NCBI RefSeq assembly: GCF_003576315.1
Contig: NZ_QWFZ01000020.1
Coordinates: forward strand, 124,001-188,000
Reading direction: 5' to 3'
Length of the DNA stretch: 64,000 bases
Source of the DNA: Henriciella mobilis
Lineage (GTDB): Bacteria; Pseudomonadota; Alphaproteobacteria; Caulobacterales; Hyphomonadaceae
This document shows positions 36,673-44,969 of the stretch, in pieces (within the stretch, counting starts at the first letter, position 1; each line of letters starts with the position of its first letter). A model generated the notes under the pieces. The model ran no database searches. It was not told the origin of the DNA and worked only from the letters and a program-made list of their open reading frames with translations. Made by a program: the position numbers and the translations under genes.

Positions 36673-38502
36673 TCAGTCGCGATCCACCTGTTCTGCTGCC
36701 TCGTTGAGACGCGCCGCACGGGCTTTTCGTTCCGACACCTCATGATGCAGCCGGCGCCAGCTTTCAGGCGACGACGTCACCTCATCACCAGCACCCGCCA
36801 GACCATAGGGTCCGGACTCTTCCCTTGCCACATATTGCTCCAGGGCGATCAGCCATTCCCGTTCCTCTGGGCCATCCGGGGCAATTTCAGGAATTTCGGG
36901 ATAAGTTTCGAGCAAGTCTGCAGCGCGCGTGTTACCTCGCAATACTAAATGGTCACGGATTGTGCCGCGGTCAACACCCTTGTCAGCTTCAGGCAGGGAA
37001 ATAAGCACATCGCGGATCGCCGCCACATCCGGGTCCGGGAAAGTTGCCATGCTGAGTGTCTCTAAAGCGATGTCGATCAGATGGGGGCTTTCAACCGCCC
37101 GCACAAGCAGGCCGAGACCCCGCGTCATCGGTGGCGTGCTGGTCTGCGGGGCGCCCTTTTGCGCCGCCTCGCCGCGCTGACCGGACCCGCTGGCCGCGCG
37201 TTTCGCCTGCCGCCGCTGCCAGAGATAGTCGCGCATCCGGGATTTGAGATCGCGCTCATAGGCGGCCCGGACCGAGCCGTTCTGAATCATCGCAGCTGCG
37301 GACATCAGCCGTGTTTCAAGCCCGGCCTGGCGTTCCGGCGTGTCGACCGCCTCAGCGTCGCGCTCACGCCGCCACAGCACCTCGACCAGCGGCAGGGAGT
37401 GCTCCAGCGCCGTGCGCATTGCTTCAGGGCCCGACTGACGGATGAGGTCGTCCGGGTCCATGCCGCCCGACAGGAGGCAGAAGAAAAGCGACCGGCCCGG
37501 CTGCAGGTGCGGCAGCGCCCGTTCGATGCTGCGATAGGCGGCGCGCAGGCCCGCCGCATCGCCGTCAAAGCAGAGCACCGGTTCCGGTCCCGCGCGCCAG
37601 AGCAGGCTAAGCTGCTCCTCGGTCAGCGCCGTGCCGAGCGGGGCAACGGCATGTCCGAAGCCCGCCTCGGCCAGCGCAATGGCATCCATATAACCTTCGC
37701 AGACGATCAGGCCGCCTTCATCGGTGTCGCCAAACGCCTCACGGGCAGCCTTGTAGCGGTACAGGACGCGGCCCTTGTGGAAGAGGTCGGTATCGTTGGA
37801 GTTGAGGTATTTCGGCTTGGCATCGGGCTGCAGCCCCCGGCCGCCGAAAGCGATGACCTGGCCGCGCGTATCCGTGATCGGGAAGATGACCCGGCCGCGG
37901 AACCGGTCATATGGCTCGCCGCCGCCTTCCTTCTGGACCGCGAGACCCGCATCCAGGATTTCCTGCATGCCGAAGCTTCTGGACTTCAGATGCTCGATCG
38001 TGGTGCGCCAGTCATCGGGCGCATAGCCAAGCCGGTGGCGCGCCCAGGCGGCTGCGCCCAGGCCCCGGCCTTCAAGATAGATACGGGCCTCCGAGCCTTC
38101 AGCCGCGCGCAACCGGTCTTCAAAGAAGGCGCACGCGGCCTCGCAGCATTCACGCAGGCGCTGCAACCGGTCATACGCCGCCTCGTCCTGCGCGGTCGCT
38201 TTGGGAAGCTGCATGCCCGCCTCCTCGGCGAGCTTCTCGACAGCTTCCATGAAGGAGAGGCGCTCGGTCTCCATGACGAAGGAGATGACATCGCCGCCAA
38301 TGCCGGAGGAGAAGTCCTTGAAGATACGCTTCTGGTCATTGACGTAGAAGCTCGGGCTTTTCTCATTGGTGAAGGGCGAGAGGCCAACCCATTCCTTGCC
38401 CTGCTTCTTCAGCTTCACCTTGCGCCCGATCACGTCCGAAGGCCGGATACGGGCCTTCAGCTCCTCAACAAAACCGTCAGGGATGCGAATCGGGGACGAC
38501 AT
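36673..38502 (-). CDS. dnaG: DNA primase
   Basis: A 609-aa replicative primase. The N-terminal domain (about 1-105) is collinear with the CHC2 zinc-binding domain, but the ligands are replaced: [13 protein letters not shown] where GLCPFHxEKxPSF is usual, and [11 protein letters not shown] where YHCFGCGxxGD is usual (Cys, His, Cys, Cys become Ser, Thr, Asp, Ser). The TOPRIM core is intact: [13 protein letters not shown] with the catalytic Glu, and [16 protein letters not shown] with DxD. The core RNA-polymerase part has [22 protein letters not shown]. The C-terminal helicase-binding part (about 460-609) is diverged. Zinc-ligand loss may be a lineage feature; see findings. Confidence 0.97.
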   Translation of the reverse strand: MSSPIRIPDGFVEELKARIRPSDVIGRKVKLKKQGKEWVGLSPFTNEKSPSFYVNDQKRIFKDFSSGIGGDVISFVMETERLSFMEAVEKLAEEAGMQLPKATAQDEAAYDRLQRLRECCEAACAFFEDRLRAAEGSEARIYLEGRGLGAAAWARHRLGYAPDDWRTTIEHLKSRSFGMQEILDAGLAVQKEGGGEPYDRFRGRVIFPITDTRGQVIAFGGRGLQPDAKPKYLNSNDTDLFHKGRVLYRYKAAREAFGDTDEGGLIVCEGYMDAIALAEAGFGHAVAPLGTALTEEQLSLLWRAGPEPVLCFDGDAAGLRAAYRSIERALPHLQPGRSLFFCLLSGGMDPDDLIRQSGPEAMRTALEHSLPLVEVLWRRERDAEAVDTPERQAGLETRLMSAAAMIQNGSVRAAYERDLKSRMRDYLWQRRQAKRAASGSGQRGEAAQKGAPQTSTPPMTRGLGLLVRAVESPHLIDIALETLSMATFPDPDVAAIRDVLISLPEADKGVDRGTIRDHLVLRGNTRAADLLETYPEIPEIAPDGPEEREWLIALEQYVAREESGPYGLAGAGDEVTSSPESWRRLHHEVSERKARAARLNEAAEQVDRD

Positions 38503-38600
38503 GATCGGTCAGTGTAACGCGGGCCCGCGAATCATCACAGGGCCGATTACCGTCATGCACAGCCAAGTACCGGCTTGTGGACAGATGACCGGACAGCAGG

Positions 38601-39128
38601 CTAGCCAAGCCGCCTTGCGTACTCATCTTCCAGCGCGGTGTGGAGCGGCCAGAAATCGGTGACCTTGCGGCCATAAAGGTTGTCTTCCAGCAGGTCGAGA
38701 TGGGCATGCCAACCAGCGGACGCGCCATTGATGAACTCGGCGCTTTCGAGCCGGGTGTGGCGCAGCAACAGGTGAACCTGGCCATCGCGCTCACTGAGCT
38801 GAACCGACACCTCGGTTGGTGGATTGCCCTGCTCCGACGGCCAGCTGAAATCGAGCCGATGCGGCGGCTCATAGACGAGGATCTCGCAATCGAAGTCACC
38901 GCCCTGATCGTCGGCATACTTCTGCGGCGGCGGCGCGCTGGAAATGCGCGTATGATCAAATGAAAGCGTCAGCGTGCCGCCGGCGTGATTATCGGTCTTG
39001 CCCGCGCAGAACCATTTTTGACGCAGATCCGGATTGACGAAGTATTCCCAGACCCGCTCGATCGGCCCTGGCAATAGCCGCTCGAATTCCAGCACCGTAC
39101 CGTCAATCAGGCGTCCATATTCAGCCAT
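38601..39128 (-). CDS. SRPBCC/AHSA1-domain protein
   Basis: A 175-aa START-like (SRPBCC) protein, AHSA1 subgroup. VLEFERLLPGPIERVWEYFVNPDLRQKWF is the family's opening strand-helix and LDFSWPSEQGNPPTEVSVQLSERDGQVHLLLRHTRL the ligand-cavity sheet; W(H)AHLDLLEDNLYG opens the last helix. It probably binds a hydrophobic ligand. The ATG shares a base with the stop of the upstream ArsR gene (TGATG). ArsR-SRPBCC pairs are common, and the SRPBCC protein is usually the regulated product. Confidence 0.9.
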   Translation of the reverse strand: MAEYGRLIDGTVLEFERLLPGPIERVWEYFVNPDLRQKWFCAGKTDNHAGGTLTLSFDHTRISSAPPPQKYADDQGGDFDCEILVYEPPHRLDFSWPSEQGNPPTEVSVQLSERDGQVHLLLRHTRLESAEFINGASAGWHAHLDLLEDNLYGRKVTDFWPLHTALEDEYARRLG

Positions 39129-39469
39129 CACCCATCTCCTTTGGTTTCTTCCTGTTTCAAGGCCATCTCGAGCGCATCCAGCCGGTCGCCCCAGAAGCGG
39201 GCATAGGTCGCAACCCACTGCTCCAGTTCGGCGAGGCGCTCGCGCTGCAGGGTGCAGACCTGCTCGCGGCCGACCTTCTGGCGATGCACAAGGCCGGCCC
39301 CGACCAGGACACCGACATGCTTGGACACCGCCGCCAGCGACATCTCATAGGGCTCCGCCAGCCGGCTCACCGTGCGCTCGCCCCTGGCAAGCTCGGCGAT
39401 GATGCCGCGCCGCGTCGCATCGGCCAGCGCATGAAACGCCTGATCAAGATGGGCATATTGCTCAACCAT
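39128..39469 (-). CDS. ArsR-family transcriptional regulator
   Basis: A 113-aa winged-helix repressor: FHALADATRRGIIAELARGERTVSRLAEPYEMSLAAVSKHVGVLVGAGLVHRQKVGREQVCTL. The recognition helix is at about 45-58. It lacks the ELCVCDL metal box, so it is not a classical arsenic or metal sensor; the single Cys at CTLQ is not informative. Translationally coupled to the SRPBCC gene. Two palindromes of one type flank its start, suggesting autoregulation. Confidence 0.93.
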   Translation of the reverse strand: MVEQYAHLDQAFHALADATRRGIIAELARGERTVSRLAEPYEMSLAAVSKHVGVLVGAGLVHRQKVGREQVCTLQRERLAELEQWVATYARFWGDRLDALEMALKQEETKGDG

Positions 39470-39518
39470 TTGGTTTAGCGTTAGCCGGAAGTGGCGAATA
39501 AGTCAACCAACTGGTTGA
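39460..39518. promoter_or_regulatory. Twin operator-like palindromes at the ArsR gene start
   Basis: TCAACCA-TT-TGGTTTA (39462-39477, flanked by GC on both sides) covers the ATG. TCAACCA-AC-TGGTTGA (39503-39518), perfect in both arms, overlaps the stop of the CPBP gene. The centres are 41 bp apart, about four helical turns, which fits cooperative binding of an ArsR dimer pair. Confidence 0.6.
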
Positions 39519-40267
39519 GCGTCTGGTGCACGATCCGGCAATTCGATCATCCCGGCGCGCGGCAGCACCAGCCAGACCATCACGCCGCTCAGCACGTCGA
39601 CCGCCACGTGCAGGACGATCCCCGGCCAGAGCGATCCGGAGAGGACATAGCAAAGCGTCAGGACGACGCTTACCGGCAGGATCCGGACGATGCCGCTCAC
39701 ACCCTGGTAGGCATGGGCGGTGAGAAACAGCACGAGCGCGAGCCCGGCCGCAGGCCAGACCGGCATCCACAGCGCAAACACGCTGATCAGGAAGGCACGG
39801 AAGACGATCTCTTCGGTAATACCGGCCGTGACAGCAACGATCTGGTAGCCCCAGACATCTGCGCGCCGCCGCGGCATGACGGTGTCATAGTCCCGGCTTT
39901 CGAAGACGAGGGCCCGCACCTGCGCCTTCATGTCGTCGCTTCGGTTGATCGCGACCAGCTGCAGGATTTGCGGTGCGAGGAAACCGATGGCGAGCGCCCA
40001 GGCGACCCAGTTTTGCCAGCCCTGTCCGAGCTCGAAGCCAAGCGTGATGACCGGACGGCCTGAGGCAGACCACGCCCACACCGATATCGCCGCCAACGAC
40101 CAGAGCATCACCACTGTCACGACCCAGTGCCACCAGGGACTGCGCGTCTGCGGCTTGCGCCCCCGGGCGCGGCGCCAGACATCGCTGCCGACGCCGACCA
40201 GCCAGATCGCCAGAACGCTGGCCAGGCCAAGCGCGAGGGCCGGTTCCGTCTCAAGAAAATCGTGCAT
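39503..40267 (-). CDS. CPBP (Abi) family intramembrane metalloprotease
   Basis: A 254-aa multi-pass membrane protein of the CAAX-protease/bacteriocin-processing family. Motif 1 is GITEEIVFRAFLI (EExxxR), motif 2 is LFLTAHAYQG (with the catalytic His), and motif 3 is LHVAVDVLSG (HxxxD/N). About seven hydrophobic helices. Bacterial members are linked to immunity or membrane-protein processing; the substrate is unknown. GAGGAAAG precedes the ATG. It is the first of three same-strand genes (CPBP, ArsR, SRPBCC). Confidence 0.9.
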   Translation of the reverse strand: MHDFLETEPALALGLASVLAIWLVGVGSDVWRRARGRKPQTRSPWWHWVVTVVMLWSLAAISVWAWSASGRPVITLGFELGQGWQNWVAWALAIGFLAPQILQLVAINRSDDMKAQVRALVFESRDYDTVMPRRRADVWGYQIVAVTAGITEEIVFRAFLISVFALWMPVWPAAGLALVLFLTAHAYQGVSGIVRILPVSVVLTLCYVLSGSLWPGIVLHVAVDVLSGVMVWLVLPRAGMIELPDRAPDAQPVG

Positions 40268-40405
40268 GAGCTTTCCTCACTTGCCATTTGCGGCGCCCTT
40301 GCCTGCGCCCGTTTCATCTCATGGCGACCGGCCCAGGCTCTTCGGCCCTGCCTTCGCCCCGCAACACCACACTCGGCTTGACGCGATCACCGCATCACCC
40401 TATTA

Positions 40406-40425
40406 TGAATGTGAATTCACTTTCA
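40406..40425. promoter_or_regulatory. TetR operator candidate
   Basis: A 20-bp near-perfect palindrome: TGAA, T, GTGAATTCAC, T, TTCA, broken only by the two T positions. It sits 21 bp upstream of the TetR start, between AT-rich TATTATG and CATAATA elements that could form -10 boxes. The likely binding site of the adjacent regulator. Confidence 0.6.
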
Positions 40426-40445
40426 CATAATACGGAACAGTCCTT

Positions 40446-41111
40446 TTGTCAAAGCAGACCCGCAGACCATCCCCTCACCCGGTATCGCAACCGCGCTCAC
40501 GCAAGACGCGTGACAAGCTCATGGCCGCGCTCGAAAGGTTGCTGCGCAAGAAGGATTTCGACGATATCGGCATCGCTGAGCTTGCCGCCGAGGCTGGCGT
40601 CGCGGTCGGCACGGTCTACCGGCGCTTCGAGAACAAGGAGGCGCTCGTCCCGCTCCTGTTCGACCTCTGGCAGGCGCGCAGCGAAACGCAGATGGCGCAT
40701 GCCACCATTGAGACCGACACCCTGGCCGAGGCGGATCTGAGGACACTTCTGAGACAACAGATGCGCGCGGCGCATCGCTTCATCCTGGAACAGGCGCATA
40801 TCCTGAGAGCGGTCTATCTCCAGGGGCGGCTGAAACCGCACCTTATCGGCGATGACTGGAAAGCGCTATGGCACGAGGCCCGCAAAGGCAATCTGGCCTT
40901 CCTGCAGCTCGTCTCGAACCGTATTGCGAGGCTTGACCTCGAGCGCGCGGCCGACACGATGATCTATCTCGCGAACACCGCTCTCGTCGAAAAGGCACTG
41001 TTTGGGGATGACGGGGCTGGCTACGTGATGGCTCTGGATGGCGACGCCTTCGCCGACGAAATCGCCGACGTCATTTACGGCTACCTGGTCTTGCCGGAGC
41101 TTGAAACCTGA
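40446..41111 (+). CDS. TetR-family transcriptional regulator
   Basis: A 221-aa repressor. After a basic leader, the helix-turn-helix reads RDKLMAALERLLRKKDFDDIGIAELAAEAGVAVGTVYRRFENKEALVPLLF (about 22-72), the classic TetR pattern. The C-terminal ligand domain (about 90-215) is helical and contains RAAHRFILEQAHILRAVYLQ. The best start is TTG at 40446, with GGAAC eight bases upstream; the next in-frame ATG would remove part of the first DNA-binding helix. Divergent from the CPBP gene, which may be its target along with itself. Confidence 0.92.
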   Translation: MSKQTRRPSPHPVSQPRSRKTRDKLMAALERLLRKKDFDDIGIAELAAEAGVAVGTVYRRFENKEALVPLLFDLWQARSETQMAHATIETDTLAEADLRTLLRQQMRAAHRFILEQAHILRAVYLQGRLKPHLIGDDWKALWHEARKGNLAFLQLVSNRIARLDLERAADTMIYLANTALVEKALFGDDGAGYVMALDGDAFADEIADVIYGYLVLPELET

Positions 41112-41135
41112 ATTGACGGTATGGGGACGGGCGCC

Positions 41136-41624
41136 CTAGCCAAGGGCGCGGCGAACGGCCTTACCGGCTGATCCGGTATCGATACGGCCCGGATAGCGGC
41201 TCTGAAGCTCCGCCATGCAACGGCCCATATCCTTCAATTTGCGGGCTTCCAGGTCCTCGACGACCTGTTCGACAGCATCTTCCAGCGCATCGCCATCAAG
41301 CGGACGCGGCAGGAAGGCCTCAAGTACGGCAATCTCTTCGCGCTCGCGTTCAGCGTCGCTGATCCGGCCGGACTCGTCGTATTCGCGGGCCGAGACCTCG
41401 CGCTGGGCGACCATTGTCTCCAGCAGCTTGCGGACCTCTGTATCCTCGCACCCCTCGCACTGGCCCTGGGTACGCGCGGTGACATCGCGGTCGCGCATGG
41501 CGCACTTCACAAGGCGAAGCGTTCGCGCGCGTACGCCCTGGGGGTCATCGCTTTCAGCAGAGTTGAGCGCGGCCACGAGGCGGTCGCGAATGGAGTTGGT
41601 TGGAGAAACGTCTGTCTGTCCCAT
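41136..41624 (-). CDS. GatB/YqeY-domain protein
   Basis: A 162-aa protein consisting of a YqeY domain, the tRNA-binding tail domain of amidotransferase GatB standing alone. Blocks: IRDRLVAALNSAESDDPQGVRARTLRLVKCAMRDRD, EREREEIAVLEAFLPRPLD and the terminal YPGRIDTGSAGKAVRRALG. The two Cys in GQCEGCED are unusual for the family. The ATG at 41624 is weakly preceded; a GTG nine bases upstream is the alternative. Divergent from carA; in many alphaproteobacteria this gene is directly followed by dnaG, while here four genes intervene. Confidence 0.92.
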   Translation of the reverse strand: MGQTDVSPTNSIRDRLVAALNSAESDDPQGVRARTLRLVKCAMRDRDVTARTQGQCEGCEDTEVRKLLETMVAQREVSAREYDESGRISDAEREREEIAVLEAFLPRPLDGDALEDAVEQVVEDLEARKLKDMGRCMAELQSRYPGRIDTGSAGKAVRRALG

Positions 41625-41655
41625 ACCTGGCACTTTTTCACATGGACCTGAGCGC

Positions 41656-41684
41656 TTGACGCAAAGGTCACTGCACGCCTATCT
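41656..41684 (+). promoter_or_regulatory. Promoter of carA
   Basis: TTGACG (41656-41661), a 17-bp spacer and CTATCT (41679-41684) match the alphaproteobacterial housekeeping promoter pattern, 72 bases before the carA start codon. Confidence 0.6.
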
Positions 41685-41756
41685 CGCGCCCGAGGATGAG
41701 GTCGATTGGTGACCGAAATCCTAATGACGTCCGACAGGACGCGAGGAGATACGCCC

Positions 41757-42932
41757 ATGGCCGCCGAAAATCAACAGGACTCTCCAGCGACGGGTGCGAT
41801 CGCTCTGGCAGATGGAACGGTTTTCCTCGGGACCGGTTCCGGCGCGCCGGGCATCGCCGTCGGTGAGCTCTGCTTCAACACATCCATCACCGGCTACCAG
41901 GAAATTCTGACCGATCCGTCATATGCCGGGCAGGTGGTCCTCTTCACCTTCCCGCATGTCGGCAATGTCGGCGCGAACCCGGAAGACCACGAAGAATCCT
42001 CCGCGCCTGCAGCAAGGGCAGCGACCGGCGCCGTTTTCCGTGAGCCGATCACGCCGCCATCCAACTGGCGCGCCCAGGACCATTTCGATGCCTGGCTGGT
42101 GAAGAAGAGCATCACGGCCGTCTCAGGCGTCGATACACGCGCCCTCACCCGGATCATCCGCGAGAAAGGCATGCCGAAATGCGCCGTCGCCCACTCGCCC
42201 GAGGGGAGAATTGATATCGAGGCCCTGATCGAGGCCGCCCGCGCCTGGGAAGGCCTAGAGCAGACCGACCTCGCCCTCGATGTTGTCGGGGATGCGGCCT
42301 ATGAGAATGCCGAACGCCTCTGGGACGTTACCGCCGGCTTCACCGACAATGACCAGACGCCTTTCCATGTCGTCGTCCTCGATTTCGGCGTGAAGAAGAA
42401 CATCCTGCGCAATCTCGCCAATGTCGGCGCCCGCGCCACGATTGTTCGCGGCGATACGCCGTTCGAAGAGATCATGAAGCTCAATCCCGACGGTGTCGTC
42501 CTGTCGAATGGTCCGGGCGATCCGGCCGCGACGATCAAGCGGTGCGGCGACACGATCCGCAAGCTCATCGACAGTGGCAAGCCGCTGCTCGGCATCTGCC
42601 TCGGTCACCAGCTGCTGGCGCTGGCGCTTGGCGCAAAGACCATGAAGATGCCGCAGGGCCATCATGGCGCCAACCACCCGGTGAAGGACTTCGAGACCGG
42701 AAAAGTCGAGATTGTCTCTATGAATCATGGCTTTACAGTCGACACCGAGACCCTGCCCGAAGGCGTGGAAGAAAGCCACCGGTCACTTTTCGATGGCACC
42801 AATTCCGGGCTTCGTGTAAAGGACCGACCGATCATTTCTGTCCAGCACCACCCGGAGGCGAGCCCCGGCCCGCAGGACAGCTTCTACCTGTTCGAGCGGT
42901 TCGCCCGCTTCATGAAGGACCAACAGAGCTGA
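41757..42932 (+). CDS. carA: Carbamoyl-phosphate synthase small subunit
   Basis: A 391-aa glutaminase subunit that feeds ammonia to CarB for arginine and pyrimidine synthesis. The N-terminal domain has [36 protein letters not shown]. The class I amidotransferase domain has [28 protein letters not shown], the nucleophile Cys in [17 protein letters not shown] and the His/Glu pair in [17 protein letters not shown] lies before the ATG. The carB partner is about 8 kb downstream on the same strand rather than adjacent. Confidence 0.97.
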   Translation: MAAENQQDSPATGAIALADGTVFLGTGSGAPGIAVGELCFNTSITGYQEILTDPSYAGQVVLFTFPHVGNVGANPEDHEESSAPAARAATGAVFREPITPPSNWRAQDHFDAWLVKKSITAVSGVDTRALTRIIREKGMPKCAVAHSPEGRIDIEALIEAARAWEGLEQTDLALDVVGDAAYENAERLWDVTAGFTDNDQTPFHVVVLDFGVKKNILRNLANVGARATIVRGDTPFEEIMKLNPDGVVLSNGPGDPAATIKRCGDTIRKLIDSGKPLLGICLGHQLLALALGAKTMKMPQGHHGANHPVKDFETGKVEIVSMNHGFTVDTETLPEGVEESHRSLFDGTNSGLRVKDRPIISVQHHPEASPGPQDSFYLFERFARFMKDQQS

Positions 42933-43591
42933 ACGCCATCTGTGCCCTGCCGGGCGACAACCGCCTCGGCGCCATCGCTGACGACCTTGCAAGCAAAGGC
43001 TGGACCTGGCAGCCCGGGCTCCTCCCCGAGGGGCTGACGGCTGCGCTGCGCGAGGAGCTGATCGCGCGCGACGCGGCAGCAGACCTCGCGCTGGCAGGCA
43101 TCGGCCGGGAAGACGAATTCCAGGTCGACCGGGACATTCGCCTGACCCGCATCACCTGGTTCGATGGCTCGACCCCAGCCCAGCGCGCCTTCCAGGCGTG
43201 GACTGGAGCGCTGCGCCAGAGCCTCAATCGCGAGCTGATGCTCGGCCTGTTCGAGATGGAAGTCTGTTTCGCAGTCTATCCGCCCGGCGGCTTCTATGAC
43301 CGCCACCTCGACAGCTTCGCCGGGGCACGCAACCGGGTGGTTTCGCTCGTTGCCTATCTCAACGAAGACTGGGACGAGGCGCGCGGCGGCGCCCTTGCGA
43401 TCTGGCCCGAAGGTGCCGGGGAGTCGGACGCCCCGGCCGCACGGATCATTCCGGAGCCGGGCGGCGTGGTCCTGATGCTGTCAGAGGCCATCCCCCATGC
43501 CGTCGAGGTCACAAACGAAAAACGCCTTGGCCTTGCAGGCTGGTGGCGGGTCAACCAGTCCGGCATGGACCGCATCGACCCGCTCAGCTAG
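42929..43591 (+). CDS. 2OG-Fe(II) oxygenase (prolyl-4-hydroxylase/SM-20 type), unusual start
   Basis: About 220 aa of a P4H-like dioxygenase. The iron ligands are H and D in YDRHLDSF and H in PHAVEV; the 2-oxoglutarate Arg is in [37 protein letters not shown] and [14 protein letters not shown] are typical SM-20-like blocks. No ATG, GTG or TTG is in frame between mid-carA and Met109 or so, inside the domain. The domain's N-terminal helix ([13 protein letters not shown]) must therefore be initiated from something else. The best candidate is CTG at 42929, overlapping the carA stop, with AAGGA nine bases upstream. Substrate unknown; possibly a protein residue. Confidence 0.8.
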   Translation: MNAICALPGDNRLGAIADDLASKGWTWQPGLLPEGLTAALREELIARDAAADLALAGIGREDEFQVDRDIRLTRITWFDGSTPAQRAFQAWTGALRQSLNRELMLGLFEMEVCFAVYPPGGFYDRHLDSFAGARNRVVSLVAYLNEDWDEARGGALAIWPEGAGESDAPAARIIPEPGGVVLMLSEAIPHAVEVTNEKRLGLAGWWRVNQSGMDRIDPLS

Positions 43592-43598
43592 GGTCGCC

Positions 43599-43823
43599 CT
43601 ATTCGTCCTTGCCCTCGCCCGCTGATGACTGCGCGGCCTGACCATCGTCCGGCGCTTCAGCGTCAGACTGGGCCTGCGAGCGCTCATGCGGCTGGTTCAT
43701 CGCGGTCGGCGGTCCGTAGGGGTCGACGGGCGGCGCACCGGCTGGCAGCTCTGACGCGCAGGCGCTGGCAAGCAGGACACCGCCGAGGGCGGCCGTCTTG
43801 AGAAGGCAGGACTTCGCTGTCAT
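43599..43823 (-). CDS. Small lipoprotein, 74 aa
   Basis: A signal peptide with lipobox LASAC (about 18-22), followed by a Pro/Gln/Glu-rich, apparently disordered mature chain ending in GEGKDE. AGGAG is six bases before the ATG at 43823. No recognised domain; comparable small lipoproteins are common. Convergent with the oxygenase gene. Confidence 0.65.
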   Translation of the reverse strand: MTAKSCLLKTAALGGVLLASACASELPAGAPPVDPYGPPTAMNQPHERSQAQSDAEAPDDGQAAQSSAGEGKDE

Positions 43824-43871
43824 TGGGGGCTCCTGGAGTGGCATCTAGATGCGAGCCTAGGGGCGTGCCGT

Positions 43872-44384
43872 CTAATCGTGAAGCCCGCAAGCTGAGGGCG
43901 GCAGGGGATTGAGGACGAGTTCGCGGGCTGTCGGGATAGAGACGGCGCGCACATAATAGCAGCCGGTCAACCGCATCCGCGCCCAATCCTGAGGGGCCTC
44001 GCCGCCCACGATGGGGGCATACTCGCAGGACAGCCCATTGGCCGGGTGCTGCTCGCGATTGCCGAGCCAGACCGTCATCAGCTGGTGGTTGGAACCGGTC
44101 GGCACGGAAATGGTCTCGACACCTTCCACCATGCCGAACTCGCAGGTCTGCGGCGTTGTGTAGGTGCCGTCCTCTTGGGCAACGGACGGCCATGCGAGCG
44201 GGAGCATGTCGAGGTCGAGCCATGCGATGTCGCCATCTTCAAGGCTCTCGATCACCTGCAGCGCCTCGAACTCGGCTTCACCGGGCAGATCGCCTTCGAC
44301 AATCTTCACATTGGCGGTCTGCGCAGACACCATCGAGGCGGGTATCGCAAGCAGGCAGGCAGCGATGGCGATTCTCAACAACAT
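43872..44384 (-). CDS. Exported hypothetical protein, 170 aa
   Basis: Not recognised. Signal peptide MLLRIAIAACLLAIPASMVSAQ; the mature part contains four Cys (QTCEF, LSCEY, TGCYY, SACGLHD) that could make two disulfides, and beta-like stretches (WLDLDMLPLAWPSV, HQLMTVWLGN, MRLTGCYYVRAVSI). GAGGG five bases before the ATG at 44384 decides the start; an ATG 12 bp upstream is part of that region. Confidence 0.7.
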   Translation of the reverse strand: MLLRIAIAACLLAIPASMVSAQTANVKIVEGDLPGEAEFEALQVIESLEDGDIAWLDLDMLPLAWPSVAQEDGTYTTPQTCEFGMVEGVETISVPTGSNHQLMTVWLGNREQHPANGLSCEYAPIVGGEAPQDWARMRLTGCYYVRAVSIPTARELVLNPLPPSACGLHD

Positions 44385-44471
44385 GGCATCCCTCATCCGT
44401 TGTAGCGCTCAGGAATAAATAGCAATACTGCGCCAATTGATGGTCTCAAATGATGACGGGAGCAAGGCGCG

Positions 44472-44942
44472 ATGGAAGACCCGAAACTGCCAATCGAAGG
44501 CGGCTGCCGGTGCGGCGCGGTCCGCTTCCGGATTTCCGCTCCGCCAATCTTCACATCAGCGTGCCACTGCAAGGGGTGTCAGAGAATGTCGTCCAGCGCG
44601 TTCTCGACGAGCGTGGCTGTTCCGGCGGATGGCTTCGAAGTCTTGAAGGGAGAGACCGTGCTCGGTGGCCTGAAGCGGGATCTCCCACACCATTTCTGCC
44701 CCGAATGCCTGACCTGGATGTTCACGCGTCCGCCGCAACTGGATTTCCTCGTCAATGTCCGCGCCACTTTGTGTGACGATACGAGCTGGTACGCCCCCTT
44801 CCTGGAGACATTTACCAGCGCCAAACTGCCCTGGGCAGAAACGTCAGCGCCACACAGCTTCCCGGAATTTCCCGGAATGAATGACATGGGCCCGCTGATC
44901 GAAGCCTATGCATCGGCAGTGGGGCGGGACCCAGCTTCCTGA
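44472..44942 (+). CDS. GFA/CENP-V-domain protein
   Basis: A 156-aa zinc protein of the glutathione-dependent formaldehyde-activating enzyme (GFA)-like family. The zinc ligands follow the family pattern: GGCRCGAVRF, ACHCKGCQRM and HHFCPECLTW. Substrate and true activity of most family members are unknown; formaldehyde-glutathione chemistry is established only for Gfa. It stands alone between divergent neighbours. Confidence 0.92.
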   Translation: MEDPKLPIEGGCRCGAVRFRISAPPIFTSACHCKGCQRMSSSAFSTSVAVPADGFEVLKGETVLGGLKRDLPHHFCPECLTWMFTRPPQLDFLVNVRATLCDDTSWYAPFLETFTSAKLPWAETSAPHSFPEFPGMNDMGPLIEAYASAVGRDPAS

Positions 44943-44969
44943 CAGACAGCTGACAGGTGACCATCCGGG

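Noticed and set aside
37081-38517. Long open frame antisense to dnaG
   Set aside because: Same shadow effect; dnaG motifs are unambiguous on the other strand.
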